DNA from: Algoriphagus sp. CAU 1675
GTDB taxonomy: Bacteria > Bacteroidota > Bacteroidia > Cytophagales > Cyclobacteriaceae
NCBI RefSeq assembly: GCF_029222925.1
Contig: NZ_JARHUI010000003.1
Coordinates: forward strand, 541,721 to 605,720
DNA: 64,000 bases
Direction: 5' to 3'
Shown here: positions 17,718 to 28,018 of the stretch, piece after piece
How the letters are laid out: every line of letters starts with the position of its first letter
How positions within the stretch are numbered: the first letter of the stretch is position 1
Notes under the pieces: generated by a model
The model's database searches: none
The model's input: only the letters and a program-made list of their open reading frames with translations
Told to the model about the DNA's origin: nothing
Position numbers and translations under genes: made by a program

Positions 17718-19043
17718 ATGACCCAAAACCAAATAAAACTGAGTTTTTGGCAAATCTGGAATATGAGTTTCGGATTTCTCGGAATTCAATTCGGCTTCGC
17801 CCTTCAGGGTGGATTTATGTCCCGTATTTTCCAAACCTTAGGAGCAGATAAAGACACAATCCCTTTCCTTTGGATAGCAGCTCCTCTAACAGGATTATTG
17901 GTACAGCCCATCGTTGGCTATCTAAGTGATCGAACATGGCATCCCAAGTTTGGAAGAAGGAAACCTTTCTTTTTTGTGGGAGCGGTTCTGAGTACTTTTG
18001 CGCTTTTTCTCGCACCATACTCTTCGGCACTTTGGATGGCTGCAGGTGCACTTTGGATTTTGGATGCCTCCATCAATATCAGTATGGAGCCCTTTAGAGC
18101 CTTGGTTGCGGACAAACTTCCTGATTCTCAAAGATCCTATGGATTTGTAGTTCAGACTTTGATCATCGGAATCGGAACCTGGGTTGCCTCCAATTTACCC
18201 TGGCTAATGACCCAATTAGGAATCCCAAATACTGCTCCAGAAGGCGTGGTACCGGATTCAGTAAAATACGCATTTGGAATTGGGGCCTTGGTACTTTTTA
18301 TCTCTATCCTATATACCATCTTGACTACAGATGAATATCCCCCGGATGATCTGGAGGAGTTTGAAAGAGAAAAAGCCGCAAACAAGGGACTCTTTGCTGG
18401 TATTTCGGAGATTTTTGAAAATATATCAGGTATGCCAGCTGTGATGAAAAAACTCGGAATAGTCCAGTTTTTTTCATGGTTTGCTTTTTTTACCATGTGG
18501 AGTTTTGCGACTCCTGCAATCACCGAACATGTATTCGGTGCAACTGATCCGGCTTCAGCAGCCTACAATGACGCCGCTGATAATGTAGGCAGCTACATGG
18601 GGACTTATGGACTTATATCCATGTTTTATGCGCTGATATTGGCATTTATTGCTAGCAAAATCAAAATTAACCGAAGATTGTTGCACCTGACCAGTTTGAT
18701 TTTGGGAGGCTTTGGATTCATTTTGATCTACTACATCCAGGAGCCTTGGATGCTTCATATTTGTTTCGCTTTGGTGGGAATTGCCTGGGCCAGCATCTTA
18801 TCAATGCCTTATGCCATGCTTTCCAGCTCGGTAAACCCCAAAAAAATGGGGGTTTATATGGGAATATTCAACATGTTTATTGTTATCCCTCAGATTGTGG
18901 CAGCAATTGGTGGGGTCAATTTCCTGTACAAAAACCTCTTTGGAGAAGAGGTGATCAATACGATGCTGCTAGCTGGTACCTTTTTGATCTTGGCTGGATT
19001 AGCCAACCTATTGATCACAGACAAAAAAGCCATTCACGACTGA
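17718..19043 (+). CDS. MFS sugar transporter (maltose/SLC45-like)
   Basis: Membrane protein of 441 residues with about 12 hydrophobic helices. The loop GYLSDRTWHPKFGRRKPF between TM2 and TM3 is the MFS signature in the form found in SLC45-like and bacterial maltose-type permeases. It is co-directional with the GH31 alpha-glucosidase (29-nt gap) and followed by a strong terminator, so the two form an import-and-hydrolysis pair. The substrate, maltose or malto-oligosaccharides, is inferred from neighbours. Confidence 0.87.
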   Translation: MTQNQIKLSFWQIWNMSFGFLGIQFGFALQGGFMSRIFQTLGADKDTIPFLWIAAPLTGLLVQPIVGYLSDRTWHPKFGRRKPFFFVGAVLSTFALFLAPYSSALWMAAGALWILDASINISMEPFRALVADKLPDSQRSYGFVVQTLIIGIGTWVASNLPWLMTQLGIPNTAPEGVVPDSVKYAFGIGALVLFISILYTILTTDEYPPDDLEEFEREKAANKGLFAGISEIFENISGMPAVMKKLGIVQFFSWFAFFTMWSFATPAITEHVFGATDPASAAYNDAADNVGSYMGTYGLISMFYALILAFIASKIKINRRLLHLTSLILGGFGFILIYYIQEPWMLHICFALVGIAWASILSMPYAMLSSSVNPKKMGVYMGIFNMFIVIPQIVAAIGGVNFLYKNLFGEEVINTMLLAGTFLILAGLANLLITDKKAIHD

Positions 19044-19058
19044 TTTTAGATTATCGAT

Positions 19059-19092
19059 CAAAAAGCCGGTCTTTTTCAAGTCCGGCTTTTTA
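19059..19092 (+). terminator. Terminator of GH31-MFS operon
   Basis: Stem AAAAAGCCGG/CCGGCTTTTT with a 12-nt loop, followed by TACTTTT, 16 nt after the MFS stop. Confidence 0.88.
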
Positions 19093-19114
19093 CTTTTGTG
19101 CCAAAGCAGACCCC

Positions 19115-19975
19115 ATGAAGAAACTACGAATAACCGGAGTACCTGAACATTTTAATTTCCCTTGGAAAAATGTAGTAGCTAGGCAACCCTTTCTGGAAAA
19201 TGGAATCGAACTGATATGGATAGACGAATCACGTGGTTCTGGTCAAATGAATAAAGCCTTAAGGGAAAATGAAACTGACTTGGCCATTGTCTTGACAGAA
19301 AGCTTCCTCCAGGATTTCGAAGCAGGTAACCCTTCCAAACTAATAGGATTTCATGTTTTATCGCCTTTGATATGGGGAATCCACATTTCAGGAAAAAGTA
19401 AGGTAACCAACCTTCATGACCTTCATTCCTATGATTTTTTAATCAGCCGCCCGGGTTCAGGATCCAATTTAATGGGCTATGTTTTAGCTCAAAGAGAGGG
19501 CTGGCCGGAAAATCAGCTAAATTTCAAAATAGTATCAAATCTTCAAGGTGCTTTAAAGGAAATGGAAAACGGAAAGGCCGAAATGTTTCTATGGGAAAAA
19601 TACACAACAAAACCCTACGTAGATTCCGGAGACATGAAGCGTATCGGCGAGATTCCAAGCCCTTGGCCATGCTTTGGAATAATTGCAACTTCTAAGGCGA
19701 TTCAGGAGTATGCAACCCTTATATACGATCTTCGGGACTTAGTTTATCAAGAATCCAAAAGGCTTCAATCCAGTCCAGAAACCACAAAATCAATTGCGGA
19801 AAACTATCAATTGGAACAGGAAGATGTAGAATCTTGGCTGGGCCAAACAAAATGGGCAACCAATTCGGAAATCAATCTTGAAGTATTGAAAAACTCCATA
19901 AACAGAATGCTTGAACTGGGAATTTTGAAGAAAAACCTGAATCCACAGGATTTCCTAAGCCTCGGTGGGCTTTAA
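19115..19975 (+). CDS. Cytosolic PBP-like (type 2 substrate-binding fold) protein
   Basis: Protein of 286 residues. The frame is open further upstream into the MFS gene, but ATG 19115 lies just after the terminator and gives the natural N-terminus MKKLRITGVPEHFNFPW. It resembles type 2 periplasmic-binding-protein domains of the ThiY/SsuA kind (segments DLAIVLTES, LISRPGSGSNLMGYVLA, EMFLWEKYTT), but there is no signal peptide or lipobox and no ABC transporter nearby. Similar soluble PBP-like proteins (Ca3427 type) are known from fungi and bacteria without a firm role. The 3' end overlaps the convergent histidine kinase gene by 21 nt. Confidence 0.7.
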   Translation: MKKLRITGVPEHFNFPWKNVVARQPFLENGIELIWIDESRGSGQMNKALRENETDLAIVLTESFLQDFEAGNPSKLIGFHVLSPLIWGIHISGKSKVTNLHDLHSYDFLISRPGSGSNLMGYVLAQREGWPENQLNFKIVSNLQGALKEMENGKAEMFLWEKYTTKPYVDSGDMKRIGEIPSPWPCFGIIATSKAIQEYATLIYDLRDLVYQESKRLQSSPETTKSIAENYQLEQEDVESWLGQTKWATNSEINLEVLKNSINRMLELGILKKNLNPQDFLSLGGL

Positions 19976-21922
19976 TTCAGGCTCCAAGACTTTCAATGGG
20001 ATTTGTACGGAGACTTTTGTTCCTAAACCCAACTTGCTCTCTATAGTCAATTCTCCTCCCAACAGAGAGACAAATTCTTTACATACCTGCAAGCCCAATC
20101 CTGATCCTTTTTCTTTATTAGTTCCTAGTTGGGAACTGGTTATGGCATATTCCCCTTTTAAAATTTGGTCTATTTGCTCTTGGGACATTCCCGTACCTGA
20201 ATCAACTACACTCCAGCTTAAAGAATTTTGATTCCAATTGGATACTATTTGGACTTCTCCACCTCTTCTCGAAAATTTGACCGCATTACTAATGATATTC
20301 CTAACCACAACTTCAATCAAATCCTTATCTGCAAAAATCTCTTCTTTAGAAGGCATTTGAAAATCCAGACTGATTTCCTTAGCCTTAAACTGATGATCCA
20401 AAAGTCTAATGGTGTCATCAACGATTTCTCGGAAATCTATCTCTGAAGAATTCACCTTAAAGCCCTCCATTTGAGTTAGAGACCATTTTAAAGTATTATT
20501 CAATGTTAAGTAAACCGAATCAATATCCTTTTTCAGATCACTCAAAATTTGCTGAAACTCTTCCTTTTGTAAATGTCCAGCAAGAACCAAGTCTATGATG
20601 GCCTTGACCTGCCCAACAGGCCCCATCAAATCATGGCCGATTATTGAAAAAAGTTTGTTCTTGGTCTGATTGATGGATTCAAGTTCTTGCGATTTCGCTT
20701 CCAAATCAAGATTTTGATCATTGATCATCTGTTTTTGATCAATCAAATCCCTATTGATTTTTTTGATGTTTCGATACAATCTGCCGAGCCATATCACCAA
20801 AGCCAAAATCAAAATAGCAGCTATGCTGACCACCCAAACAATCCTTTTTATAAACTTCAATCGGTTGGCCTGGTTTTCATTTTGTGCCATTAAAAGTTCT
20901 ACCTCCGATTTTTGAAGGTTCTCTTGGAACATTCCCTGCATCAGGGCAATTCTGTCTCTATTGGACTGCGTAATCAAAGAATCACTGATGGCCAAATATT
21001 CACTTTGATGTTCATAGGCTTTTGGAATATTTCCCCTCATTTCGTAGACCAATGCCAAATACTTATGGCTTTTGGAGAGTTCGTCCAATAAATGGTGGGA
21101 TTTCGAAAGTTCAATTCCCTCATTTAGAACAGTTTCGGCTTTATCCAATTCACCAAGCAGGCGGTAAGTATTCCCAAGCCGATGCAATACACTGGCTTTA
21201 AAAGTGGTAAGATTTTGAACACGAGCCATCTCCAAGGACTGTTCATAAATATCCGCTGCTGATTCAAGTTCTCCTTTTGCAAAAAAAACATCTCCAATCA
21301 CTCTATTGGAAAAAGAGGTCAAATAAGGAGAGCCTTCACTTACATTCACATGAATTGCTGCATTGGCATAATAAAGGGCAGAATCAAGTTCTCCCATTTG
21401 GGTAAAATTAAACGCAACATTATTCAAGCTCCTGATCTGAGTGGCTATATCACCAGATTTTGAACTGATTTCATATGCCATTTTAAATTGCTCAATGGCC
21501 TTTGGGAAATTTTGCTGCTCGTAATAGAGCGCTCCCATATTGTTCAATACCCTTGCAGCTGCAGTTTGGTCATCGGCCCTCATCGCCAGTTCATAGGCAT
21601 CCTCTGAGTAATCAAAAGTTTTTCTCCATTGACCTTTCCGGTAATATATCCAACCAATATTCTCTTTTGCCTTGGCTTCTTGGGAAATCAAACCAAGTTC
21701 TTGTGATAATTTCTCAGCTTCGATGGAATATTGAAAAGCAAGATCTTGCTGTGTCTCCCGAATATTGGTTGCAAGAATATTTAGGATTCTTACCCGCTCT
21801 TCCCCCACTGACTTTTCCAATTTCTCAGTGAGACTATCCAAATTAGGTCCTTGGGCAAATGCCGTAACAAGAACAAAAAGAAAAAATGAAAGAGTTAGAA
21901 GAGAAAATCTAATTGGCTTCAC
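19955..21922 (-). CDS. TPR-containing membrane sensor histidine kinase
   Basis: Protein of 655 residues. Signal peptide (1-23), then about seven tetratricopeptide repeats (to about residue 330) predicted in the periplasm, one transmembrane helix near 356-378, a coiled coil, a HisKA domain with phospho-acceptor His430 (in IIGHDLMGPV) and a HATPase domain with N box NIISNAVKFS, G1 VVDSGTGMS and G2 GSGLGLQV. There is no receiver domain and no response regulator gene beside it, so it is an orphan kinase whose partner is elsewhere. TPR-type kinases of this build are common in Bacteroidota. The input signal is unknown. Confidence 0.9.
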   Translation of the reverse strand: MKPIRFSLLTLSFFLFVLVTAFAQGPNLDSLTEKLEKSVGEERVRILNILATNIRETQQDLAFQYSIEAEKLSQELGLISQEAKAKENIGWIYYRKGQWRKTFDYSEDAYELAMRADDQTAAARVLNNMGALYYEQQNFPKAIEQFKMAYEISSKSGDIATQIRSLNNVAFNFTQMGELDSALYYANAAIHVNVSEGSPYLTSFSNRVIGDVFFAKGELESAADIYEQSLEMARVQNLTTFKASVLHRLGNTYRLLGELDKAETVLNEGIELSKSHHLLDELSKSHKYLALVYEMRGNIPKAYEHQSEYLAISDSLITQSNRDRIALMQGMFQENLQKSEVELLMAQNENQANRLKFIKRIVWVVSIAAILILALVIWLGRLYRNIKKINRDLIDQKQMINDQNLDLEAKSQELESINQTKNKLFSIIGHDLMGPVGQVKAIIDLVLAGHLQKEEFQQILSDLKKDIDSVYLTLNNTLKWSLTQMEGFKVNSSEIDFREIVDDTIRLLDHQFKAKEISLDFQMPSKEEIFADKDLIEVVVRNIISNAVKFSRRGGEVQIVSNWNQNSLSWSVVDSGTGMSQEQIDQILKGEYAITSSQLGTNKEKGSGLGLQVCKEFVSLLGGELTIESKLGLGTKVSVQIPLKVLEPELKPTEA

Positions 21923-22026
21923 AGATTCGGGTTTACCTATAGAACTATAAACATATAGATTTTTTTCCGTGAAACTAAACAGTGTTATGACTATTTATTG
22001 GAATATTCATATTTCTACTTAAAAAT

Positions 22027-22809
22027 TTATTTAAGCTTTTCCCAGTCCCATTCTTTATTCATTTGGGAAATAGCATGATGGGCTGTCAAATCGTATTTAC
22101 AAGGAACAATGGAAACAAAATTATTGGCAATAGCCCACTCATCATTATCCTCTCCCTGGTCAAAATTGACAAAATTCCCAGCCATCCAGAAGTATTTTCT
22201 TCCTGTTGGGTCATAGCGTTCGGAAAACTCTTCCTGCCATTTTGCATCCGCTTGGCGGCAAACTTTCACGCCTTTAATCGCTTCGTTTCTTTTTGGAGGA
22301 AAGTTCACATTTAGGGCAATCCCTTTGGGAATCCCATTTTCCAGGACTTGACCTGCTATTCTTTCGACCCAACTTTCCACATGAGAAAATTCAGCTTTTG
22401 AGGAATAATCACAAAGACTAAAACCGATTGATGGATAGCCTTCCAATGCTCCCTCAATTGCCGCTGACATGGTACCGGAATACAATACGGAAATTGACGT
22501 ATTTGAACCATGGTTAATTCCACTAACGACCAAATCCGGAGTTCTGTCTTTCAACACATAGTGTTTTGCCAATTTCACACAATCGGCGGGAGTTCCACTG
22601 GATTTAAAGGCCAAAACACCTTCAAAAATATCCTCATCATAGAGCCTCAAGGTTTCTCCAATGGTGATAGCATGCCCCATCCCTGACTGAGGGCTGTCGG
22701 GAGCTACAACCACCACATCACCAAGATTTTTCATTATAGAAACAAGAACTCGAATACCTTTGGAGGTAATCCCATCGTCATTGGAGACGAGAATTAATGG
22801 TCTTGACAT
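22027..22809 (-). CDS. surE: 5'/3'-nucleotidase SurE
   Basis: Protein of 260 residues, normal for SurE, a metal-dependent phosphatase of nucleoside monophosphates associated with stress survival. Metal-binding residues are visible in LVSNDDGITSKG, APDSPQSGMG and VSGINHGSN. The start codon overlaps the stop of the upstream gene as TAATG, so the two are translationally coupled. Confidence 0.95.
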   Translation of the reverse strand: MSRPLILVSNDDGITSKGIRVLVSIMKNLGDVVVVAPDSPQSGMGHAITIGETLRLYDEDIFEGVLAFKSSGTPADCVKLAKHYVLKDRTPDLVVSGINHGSNTSISVLYSGTMSAAIEGALEGYPSIGFSLCDYSSKAEFSHVESWVERIAGQVLENGIPKGIALNVNFPPKRNEAIKGVKVCRQADAKWQEEFSERYDPTGRKYFWMAGNFVNFDQGEDNDEWAIANNFVSIVPCKYDLTAHHAISQMNKEWDWEKLK

Positions 22810-23456
22810 TAGTTTTTATTCAATTCGTTGTAATAAGCCGTTATCCGAAGCAAATCTCCACGTTTGTCGTGCTCCAACCTGTTTTTTCTCATGAACAGGT
22901 TTATCTCTTCTTCATGGCCTGACAATAAATTAAAAAGATCTTTCTTCTTCAAACTATAGCGCTGTATCTGGTTGTTTTTGAAAAAATAGTAATTGAATGC
23001 CAGTCTATACCCAACCATAGTTTGCGGTCCCCAAAAAGGATTCATCCCCATCCCCATCATGCTATTATAAGGCCCCATATTTCTGGAATCGGTGGCAATA
23101 TATTCCCTACAAAGAAGCGCAATATCATCGCCTTGAGTCAAGATTTCAAAAAATATAGGAGTTTCGTAGTCCCCATTCAACGAATAGGGCAAACTATAAA
23201 ACTTTCTGATACCTCCATAAGTCTCATCCAAAATCTCAAAAGAGGTAACATTGGATGCCGTGAAAGTTGAAATCCGGTCAGTTTGCAATTGGACTAGGTT
23301 GTTGTCCAAATCATATTTGACAAGTCCAGAATAAGTCTGTCCCTCCGTTCCAAATATGGTTCCCTTATGCCAAATTTGAGACGGAAACTGATTTTGGGCA
23401 AGCACGTAAATGATTCCCCAAAAGAGCAATGAAACGGTAAGAGCTGCTTTTTTCAT
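22809..23456 (-). CDS. Secreted protein of unknown function upstream of surE
   Basis: Protein of 215 residues; the start at 23456 gives a clean signal peptide (MKKAALTVSLLFWGIIYVLA, then Q); ATG 23468 would add four residues. The mature part is rich in strands and aromatic residues, with a Met-rich patch (NSMMGMGMNPF) in the middle. I do not recognise a family. It is translationally coupled to surE (TAATG), but a shared role is not evident. Confidence 0.68.
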   Translation of the reverse strand: MKKAALTVSLLFWGIIYVLAQNQFPSQIWHKGTIFGTEGQTYSGLVKYDLDNNLVQLQTDRISTFTASNVTSFEILDETYGGIRKFYSLPYSLNGDYETPIFFEILTQGDDIALLCREYIATDSRNMGPYNSMMGMGMNPFWGPQTMVGYRLAFNYYFFKNNQIQRYSLKKKDLFNLLSGHEEEINLFMRKNRLEHDKRGDLLRITAYYNELNKN

Positions 23457-23526
23457 GGTAACTAACATGCTTGGTTTTACGGTTTAAGTCCTATTTAGTT
23501 TCCCAATTCAAATACCTAAATTGAAC

Positions 23527-24771
23527 TTATTTCAGGATGTTGTGCCCCATTTTATCCCGCTTTGTTTTAAGGTATTTTTCGTTGTGGGGGTTCGGAGAGA
23601 TTTCTATCGGAACCTGTTCTACAATTTCCAACCCATATCCGATCAATCCTACCCTTTTTTGAGGGTTATTGGAGATCAATCTAATCTTGCACACTCCCAA
23701 ATCTCTCAATATCTGGGCACCAACTCCATAATCCCTACTATCCATTGGCAAACCCAGAGCGAGATTAGCCTGGACAGTATCCATACCCTGCTCCTGAAGT
23801 TTGTAGGCTTTAAGTTTATTGATTAATCCTATTCCCCTACCTTCCTGGTTCATGTATAATACAACGCCTTTGCCTTCTTTTTCGACCATTTTCATGGCCG
23901 CATGCAACTGAGGACCACAATCACATCTGCAACTGCCGAAAATATCCCCAGTCATACAAGAAGAATGCACTCGAACCAAAACAGGCTCGTCCTTTTCCCA
24001 GGTACCCTTAATCAAGGCCAAATGAAGCTCGTTGGTATTGATTTGTCTAAAAGCGATGAGATCAAAATTACCCCAAGCAGTAGGCAATTCCACACCGATT
24101 TCACGCTTGATCAAAGATTCATTTTTAAGTCTGTATGCAATCAGATCCTTTATGGAAACTAACTTCAGGTTAAATCTTTTCGCAACCTCAAACAAATCTG
24201 GAAGTCGGGCCATGGTGCCGTCTTCATTCATGATTTCCACCAAAACACCTGCTGGTGCCAATCCCGCCAAACGGGCAAAGTCTATGGCGGCTTCTGTATG
24301 ACCTGCTCTTCGAAGTACTCCCCCTCTTTTGGCTTTCAAAGGAAAAATATGCCCGGGTTTTCCAAGTTCGGAAGGATGAATGGTATCGTCAATTAGGGCT
24401 TTGATTGTTTTCGCTCGGTCTGAAGCGGATATACCGGTTGTACAACCATGACCGATCAAGTCAACCGAAACAGTAAATGGAGTTTCGTAGGCAGCAGTAT
24501 TTTGTCCGACCATCAATTCTAGGCCTAATTGATCACAGCGGTCCTCAATCAAAGGAGCACAGATCAATCCACGTCCATGAGTAGCCATGAAATTGATGAT
24601 TTCTGGAGTTACCTTTTCGGCAGCACAAATAAAATCCCCTTCATTTTCACGGTCCTCATCATCTACTACGATGATAACTTCTCCGTTCTTTATTGCTTCT
24701 ATTGCGTCCTCAATGGGATCTAACTGATGTTTAGCCACAAGATTTGGGTTTGAATTAATTTGGAAAGGCAA
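23527..24771 (-). CDS. ribBA: Bifunctional DHBP synthase / GTP cyclohydrolase II
   Basis: Protein of 414 residues for riboflavin synthesis. The N-terminal half (about 15-215) is 3,4-dihydroxy-2-butanone-4-phosphate synthase, with [10 protein letters not shown] at 37-46 and the RRAGHTEAA segment. The C-terminal half is GTP cyclohydrolase II with the zinc-binding [17 protein letters not shown] and the EGRGIGL loop. Both active sites look intact. No neighbouring rib genes and no visible FMN riboswitch in the 51 nt before dnaG, which lies upstream on the same strand. Confidence 0.95.
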   Translation of the reverse strand: MPFQINSNPNLVAKHQLDPIEDAIEAIKNGEVIIVVDDEDRENEGDFICAAEKVTPEIINFMATHGRGLICAPLIEDRCDQLGLELMVGQNTAAYETPFTVSVDLIGHGCTTGISASDRAKTIKALIDDTIHPSELGKPGHIFPLKAKRGGVLRRAGHTEAAIDFARLAGLAPAGVLVEIMNEDGTMARLPDLFEVAKRFNLKLVSIKDLIAYRLKNESLIKREIGVELPTAWGNFDLIAFRQINTNELHLALIKGTWEKDEPVLVRVHSSCMTGDIFGSCRCDCGPQLHAAMKMVEKEGKGVVLYMNQEGRGIGLINKLKAYKLQEQGMDTVQANLALGLPMDSRDYGVGAQILRDLGVCKIRLISNNPQKRVGLIGYGLEIVEQVPIEISPNPHNEKYLKTKRDKMGHNILK

Positions 24772-24822
24772 ATTTACATGCTTTCCATTCTAAAACAGGA
24801 AGAGACCGAAGAAAGTTTGGTT

Positions 24823-26760
24823 TTAACCAATCACAATGCCGAGTTCCTTATCGATTTCTACCTGTACTTTTTTCAAGGCAAAATAAATTTCCTGAAGCTC
24901 AATGACTTGTTCGTCGTCCAATTTTTCTAACTCGGCATTCTTGATTTTCAACTTTGCTTCTTCCATCATCTTCTGCACAAATTTTCGTTTGAGTCGAAGG
25001 ATGGTCTTAAACCCAGTAAGGGTCAAATCATCAGTTTCAGAAGAAATAATAATCTGATGCTTTTCAGTCCAATGTGTGGAAACCTCATGACGTGGAGTGA
25101 TCAAATCAATGATTTCCTTTTTCACTTCCTGATCATTGACTGAAAGAAAAAAGTCAGAGCCCGGGATTTCATTTTGGGAAAGTCTTGCCCGATATAAATC
25201 GAGTATCCTCGCATAAATGGGAGTGTCAAACTGTAGTTCCTCTGTTTCCGAAAGTAAGTATTGGCAAAGGTGGATTTCCTGTTCATCCAGTTTTTTCCAG
25301 CCATAATTGACCAATAGTCGGATCATTTCCCGCTCCTGCAGTCTAAGAATCTCAGAAAAAGAGGTTTCTTTCTCAACAGGAAGTAATTCTTCAAGAGCTG
25401 CTTCGGCTTCAGCATTCTCCTTTTCCTTGAAATAGGAATCCTTCTGAACCTTCAGAAGGGATTTATTCAGCTCGGCATGAATGATTTCTTCCTCTATTTC
25501 CAGCAAGCCTGATGCTTCTTTGGCATAAACTGATCGGATGATAGGATCCGGGATCTTTCCTATACTTTGAACTACCTCTTTTATAAGCTCGGCTTTACGA
25601 ATGGGGTCATGAGCAATATCATCCTTATAAAGTCCGATTTTGAAGCCTATAAAATCTTTGCTGTTTTGATTGAGGTAATCTTGAAAAGCCTGGGAACCAA
25701 CTTTTCTGGAATAGCTATCCGGATCTTCTCCTTCCGGAAAAACCACAGCTTTCACATTAAGTCCACCTTCAAGAAGTAAGTCTATTCCCCTCAAAGAGGC
25801 CTTGATCCCTGCCGCATCTCCGTCATAGAGAACGGTGACCTGGTCTGTAAAACGCTTGATCAGTTTAATCTGACCTTCTGTCAAAGAAGTTCCGGAAGAT
25901 GCAACGACATTCTCTATCCCTGACAAATGCATGGAGATCACGTCAGTATATCCTTCTACTAAATAGCAATTATCCTTATCACGAATTGCTTTTTTGGCTT
26001 GGAACATGCCATAGAGCACATCACTTTTATGATAAACCGCAGTCTCCGGGGAATTGATATACTTGGGTTGGTTTTTGTCCTTGGTCAGTATCCTGGCACC
26101 AAAACCAATGGGTTTTCCGCTAATATTATGAATAGGAAAAATAACCCTTCCCCTAAATCGGTCATAGAGTCTTTGGGGGTCTCCTTCCTTTTGCAATACC
26201 AAACCTGCTTTCAACAAAATATCCTCTTGAAAACCTGCAGCTTTAGCAGCTTTCAGCAAATTATCCCATCCTTCCAGAGCATATCCCAGATCAAATTTTT
26301 CTATGATTGAAGGATTAAAGCCCCTCTCCTTGAAATAGCTCAATCCAATGGATCTCCCCTCTTCAGTTTGTAAATTTTTGACAAAAAAATCCCTGGCAAA
26401 TCCCAAGGCAATCAAAAGACTTTCTCGCTCACTTTGGGCTTGCTCTTGCTCCGGAGTCCTGGTTTCATCCTCTTCAACCTCTATTCCGTACTTTCCCGCC
26501 AAATGTCGGATTGCTTCCTGAAAACCAATCCCTTCAATATCCATAATAAACTGGATAGGATCCCCTGCTTTTCCACAACCAAAGCATTTGTAAATCTGCT
26601 TGGCAGGAGAAATTGAAAATGAAGGCGTCTTTTCACCATGAAATGGACAGCAGGCCCAAAGGTTCTGCCCTTTTTTTTTGAGTGGCACATAGTCAGAGAC
26701 AATCTCTTCAATGTCCATTCTTTCTTTTACTTTATCTGTGGTGATTTTACTGACGCTCAT
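24823..26760 (-). CDS. dnaG: DNA primase
   Basis: Protein of 645 residues that makes RNA primers at the replication fork. The N-terminal CHC2 zinc finger (CPFHGEKTPSFSISP then CFGCG) is followed by the primase core and a TOPRIM domain with LVEGYTDVISMH and LYDGDAAGIKA. The C-terminal part is divergent and helical, as expected for the helicase-binding domain. It lies 51 nt upstream of ribBA on the same strand, and its 159-nt upstream region is shared with the divergent mrp gene. Confidence 0.95.
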   Translation of the reverse strand: MSVSKITTDKVKERMDIEEIVSDYVPLKKKGQNLWACCPFHGEKTPSFSISPAKQIYKCFGCGKAGDPIQFIMDIEGIGFQEAIRHLAGKYGIEVEEDETRTPEQEQAQSERESLLIALGFARDFFVKNLQTEEGRSIGLSYFKERGFNPSIIEKFDLGYALEGWDNLLKAAKAAGFQEDILLKAGLVLQKEGDPQRLYDRFRGRVIFPIHNISGKPIGFGARILTKDKNQPKYINSPETAVYHKSDVLYGMFQAKKAIRDKDNCYLVEGYTDVISMHLSGIENVVASSGTSLTEGQIKLIKRFTDQVTVLYDGDAAGIKASLRGIDLLLEGGLNVKAVVFPEGEDPDSYSRKVGSQAFQDYLNQNSKDFIGFKIGLYKDDIAHDPIRKAELIKEVVQSIGKIPDPIIRSVYAKEASGLLEIEEEIIHAELNKSLLKVQKDSYFKEKENAEAEAALEELLPVEKETSFSEILRLQEREMIRLLVNYGWKKLDEQEIHLCQYLLSETEELQFDTPIYARILDLYRARLSQNEIPGSDFFLSVNDQEVKKEIIDLITPRHEVSTHWTEKHQIIISSETDDLTLTGFKTILRLKRKFVQKMMEEAKLKIKNAELEKLDDEQVIELQEIYFALKKVQVEIDKELGIVIG

Positions 26761-26919
26761 AAGGATTTAATCGAGGCAAAGTTAAGATTAGAGAGGAATT
26801 AGACGACGTATCGAAGAACTATTTGCACCTTAACACAGTTTTTAAACCATCTTTAAAGCCCTCCGGTTTCTCAAACCGCGATATATGCTCTAAATTGCGA
26901 AAAATTTGAAATTTCTTAC

Positions 26920-28014
26920 ATGTCAGTTACCAAAGAGGCAATACTAAAAACCTTATCAAGAGTTCAGGATCCTGATTTAAAAAGGGACTTGGTGAGTCTT
27001 GGAATGATCCAAAATATAAACATAGAGGGAGATTCGGTCAGTTTCAAAGTAGTATTAACCACTCCTGCATGTCCCTTGAAAGAGGTAATCAAAAACAATG
27101 TACTAGAAGCCCTAGAGGAGGATTTTGGTCAGGGAATTACCTGGGATATAGACATGACTTCACAAGTGACTACAGTTCGTGACGCCACTCCTATTCTTCC
27201 TGAAGTAAAAAATATCATCGCTATTGCCTCCGGTAAAGGTGGAGTGGGAAAATCCACTACCTCTGTGAACCTCGCTGTGGCACTGGCTGAACTGGGTGCT
27301 AAGGTTGGACTAATTGATGCCGATATTTCAGGTCCATCTGTACCCACCATGTTTAATGTGGAAGGTGAACAGCCAGCTGTAAAGAAAGTAGGAGATAAAA
27401 ATGTAATAATCCCGGTGTCTCAATACGGGGTAAAACTAATGTCAATAGGCTTCTTGACTCCAACTGATTCAGCGGTAGTCTGGAGAGGGCCTATGGCTAG
27501 TTCAGCTTTAAGGCAATTCATTTCCGATGTAGATTGGGGTGAATTGGATTACCTTTTGATAGACCTTCCTCCGGGAACCTCTGATATTCATCTTACCATG
27601 GTACAAACAGTACCGGTAACGGGTGCGGTTATTGTGACTACTCCCCAAAAAGTGGCTTTGGCAGATGCCAACAAAGGTCTTTCCATGTTTAGACAGCCAC
27701 AAATTAATGTTCCCGTTTTAGGTGTTATTGAAAATATGGCTTACTTTACACCTGAAGAACTTCCAGACAACAAATACTATCTATTTGGAAAAGAAGGGGG
27801 TAAAAAATTGGCTGAAAAATATCAAGTCCCTTTCCTTGGTGAAGTTCCAATTATTCAGAGTATCAGGGAAAGCGGTGACACAGGTTATCCTGCTGTACTG
27901 AAAAATGGATTGACAAAAAGTGCCTATATGGAATTAGCAGAAACAGTGGCCAGACAAGTGGCCATTAGAAATGCATCCACAGAGAAAACCGAAATTGTAG
28001 AAATTAAAGCATAA
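26920..28014 (+). CDS. mrp: Mrp/ApbC-type Fe-S cluster carrier ATPase
   Basis: Protein of 364 residues. The N-terminal MIP18 (DUF59-like) domain (residues 1-80, with LTTPACPLK) is followed by a P-loop NTPase domain with deviant Walker A SGKGGVGKSTT and IDADISGPS. These proteins bind and deliver iron-sulfur clusters to target enzymes in the cytoplasm. The next gene, an Nfu scaffold, starts 4 nt after its stop, so the pair is an Fe-S delivery operon. Confidence 0.93.
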   Translation: MSVTKEAILKTLSRVQDPDLKRDLVSLGMIQNINIEGDSVSFKVVLTTPACPLKEVIKNNVLEALEEDFGQGITWDIDMTSQVTTVRDATPILPEVKNIIAIASGKGGVGKSTTSVNLAVALAELGAKVGLIDADISGPSVPTMFNVEGEQPAVKKVGDKNVIIPVSQYGVKLMSIGFLTPTDSAVVWRGPMASSALRQFISDVDWGELDYLLIDLPPGTSDIHLTMVQTVPVTGAVIVTTPQKVALADANKGLSMFRQPQINVPVLGVIENMAYFTPEELPDNKYYLFGKEGGKKLAEKYQVPFLGEVPIIQSIRESGDTGYPAVLKNGLTKSAYMELAETVARQVAIRNASTEKTEIVEIKA

Positions 28015-28018
28015 AGAA

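Noticed and set aside
18746-19114. Upstream extension of the PBP-like gene
   Set aside because: The open frame continues into the 3' part of the MFS gene, but it crosses the MFS stop and the strong terminator; the extra part has no PBP-like sequence.
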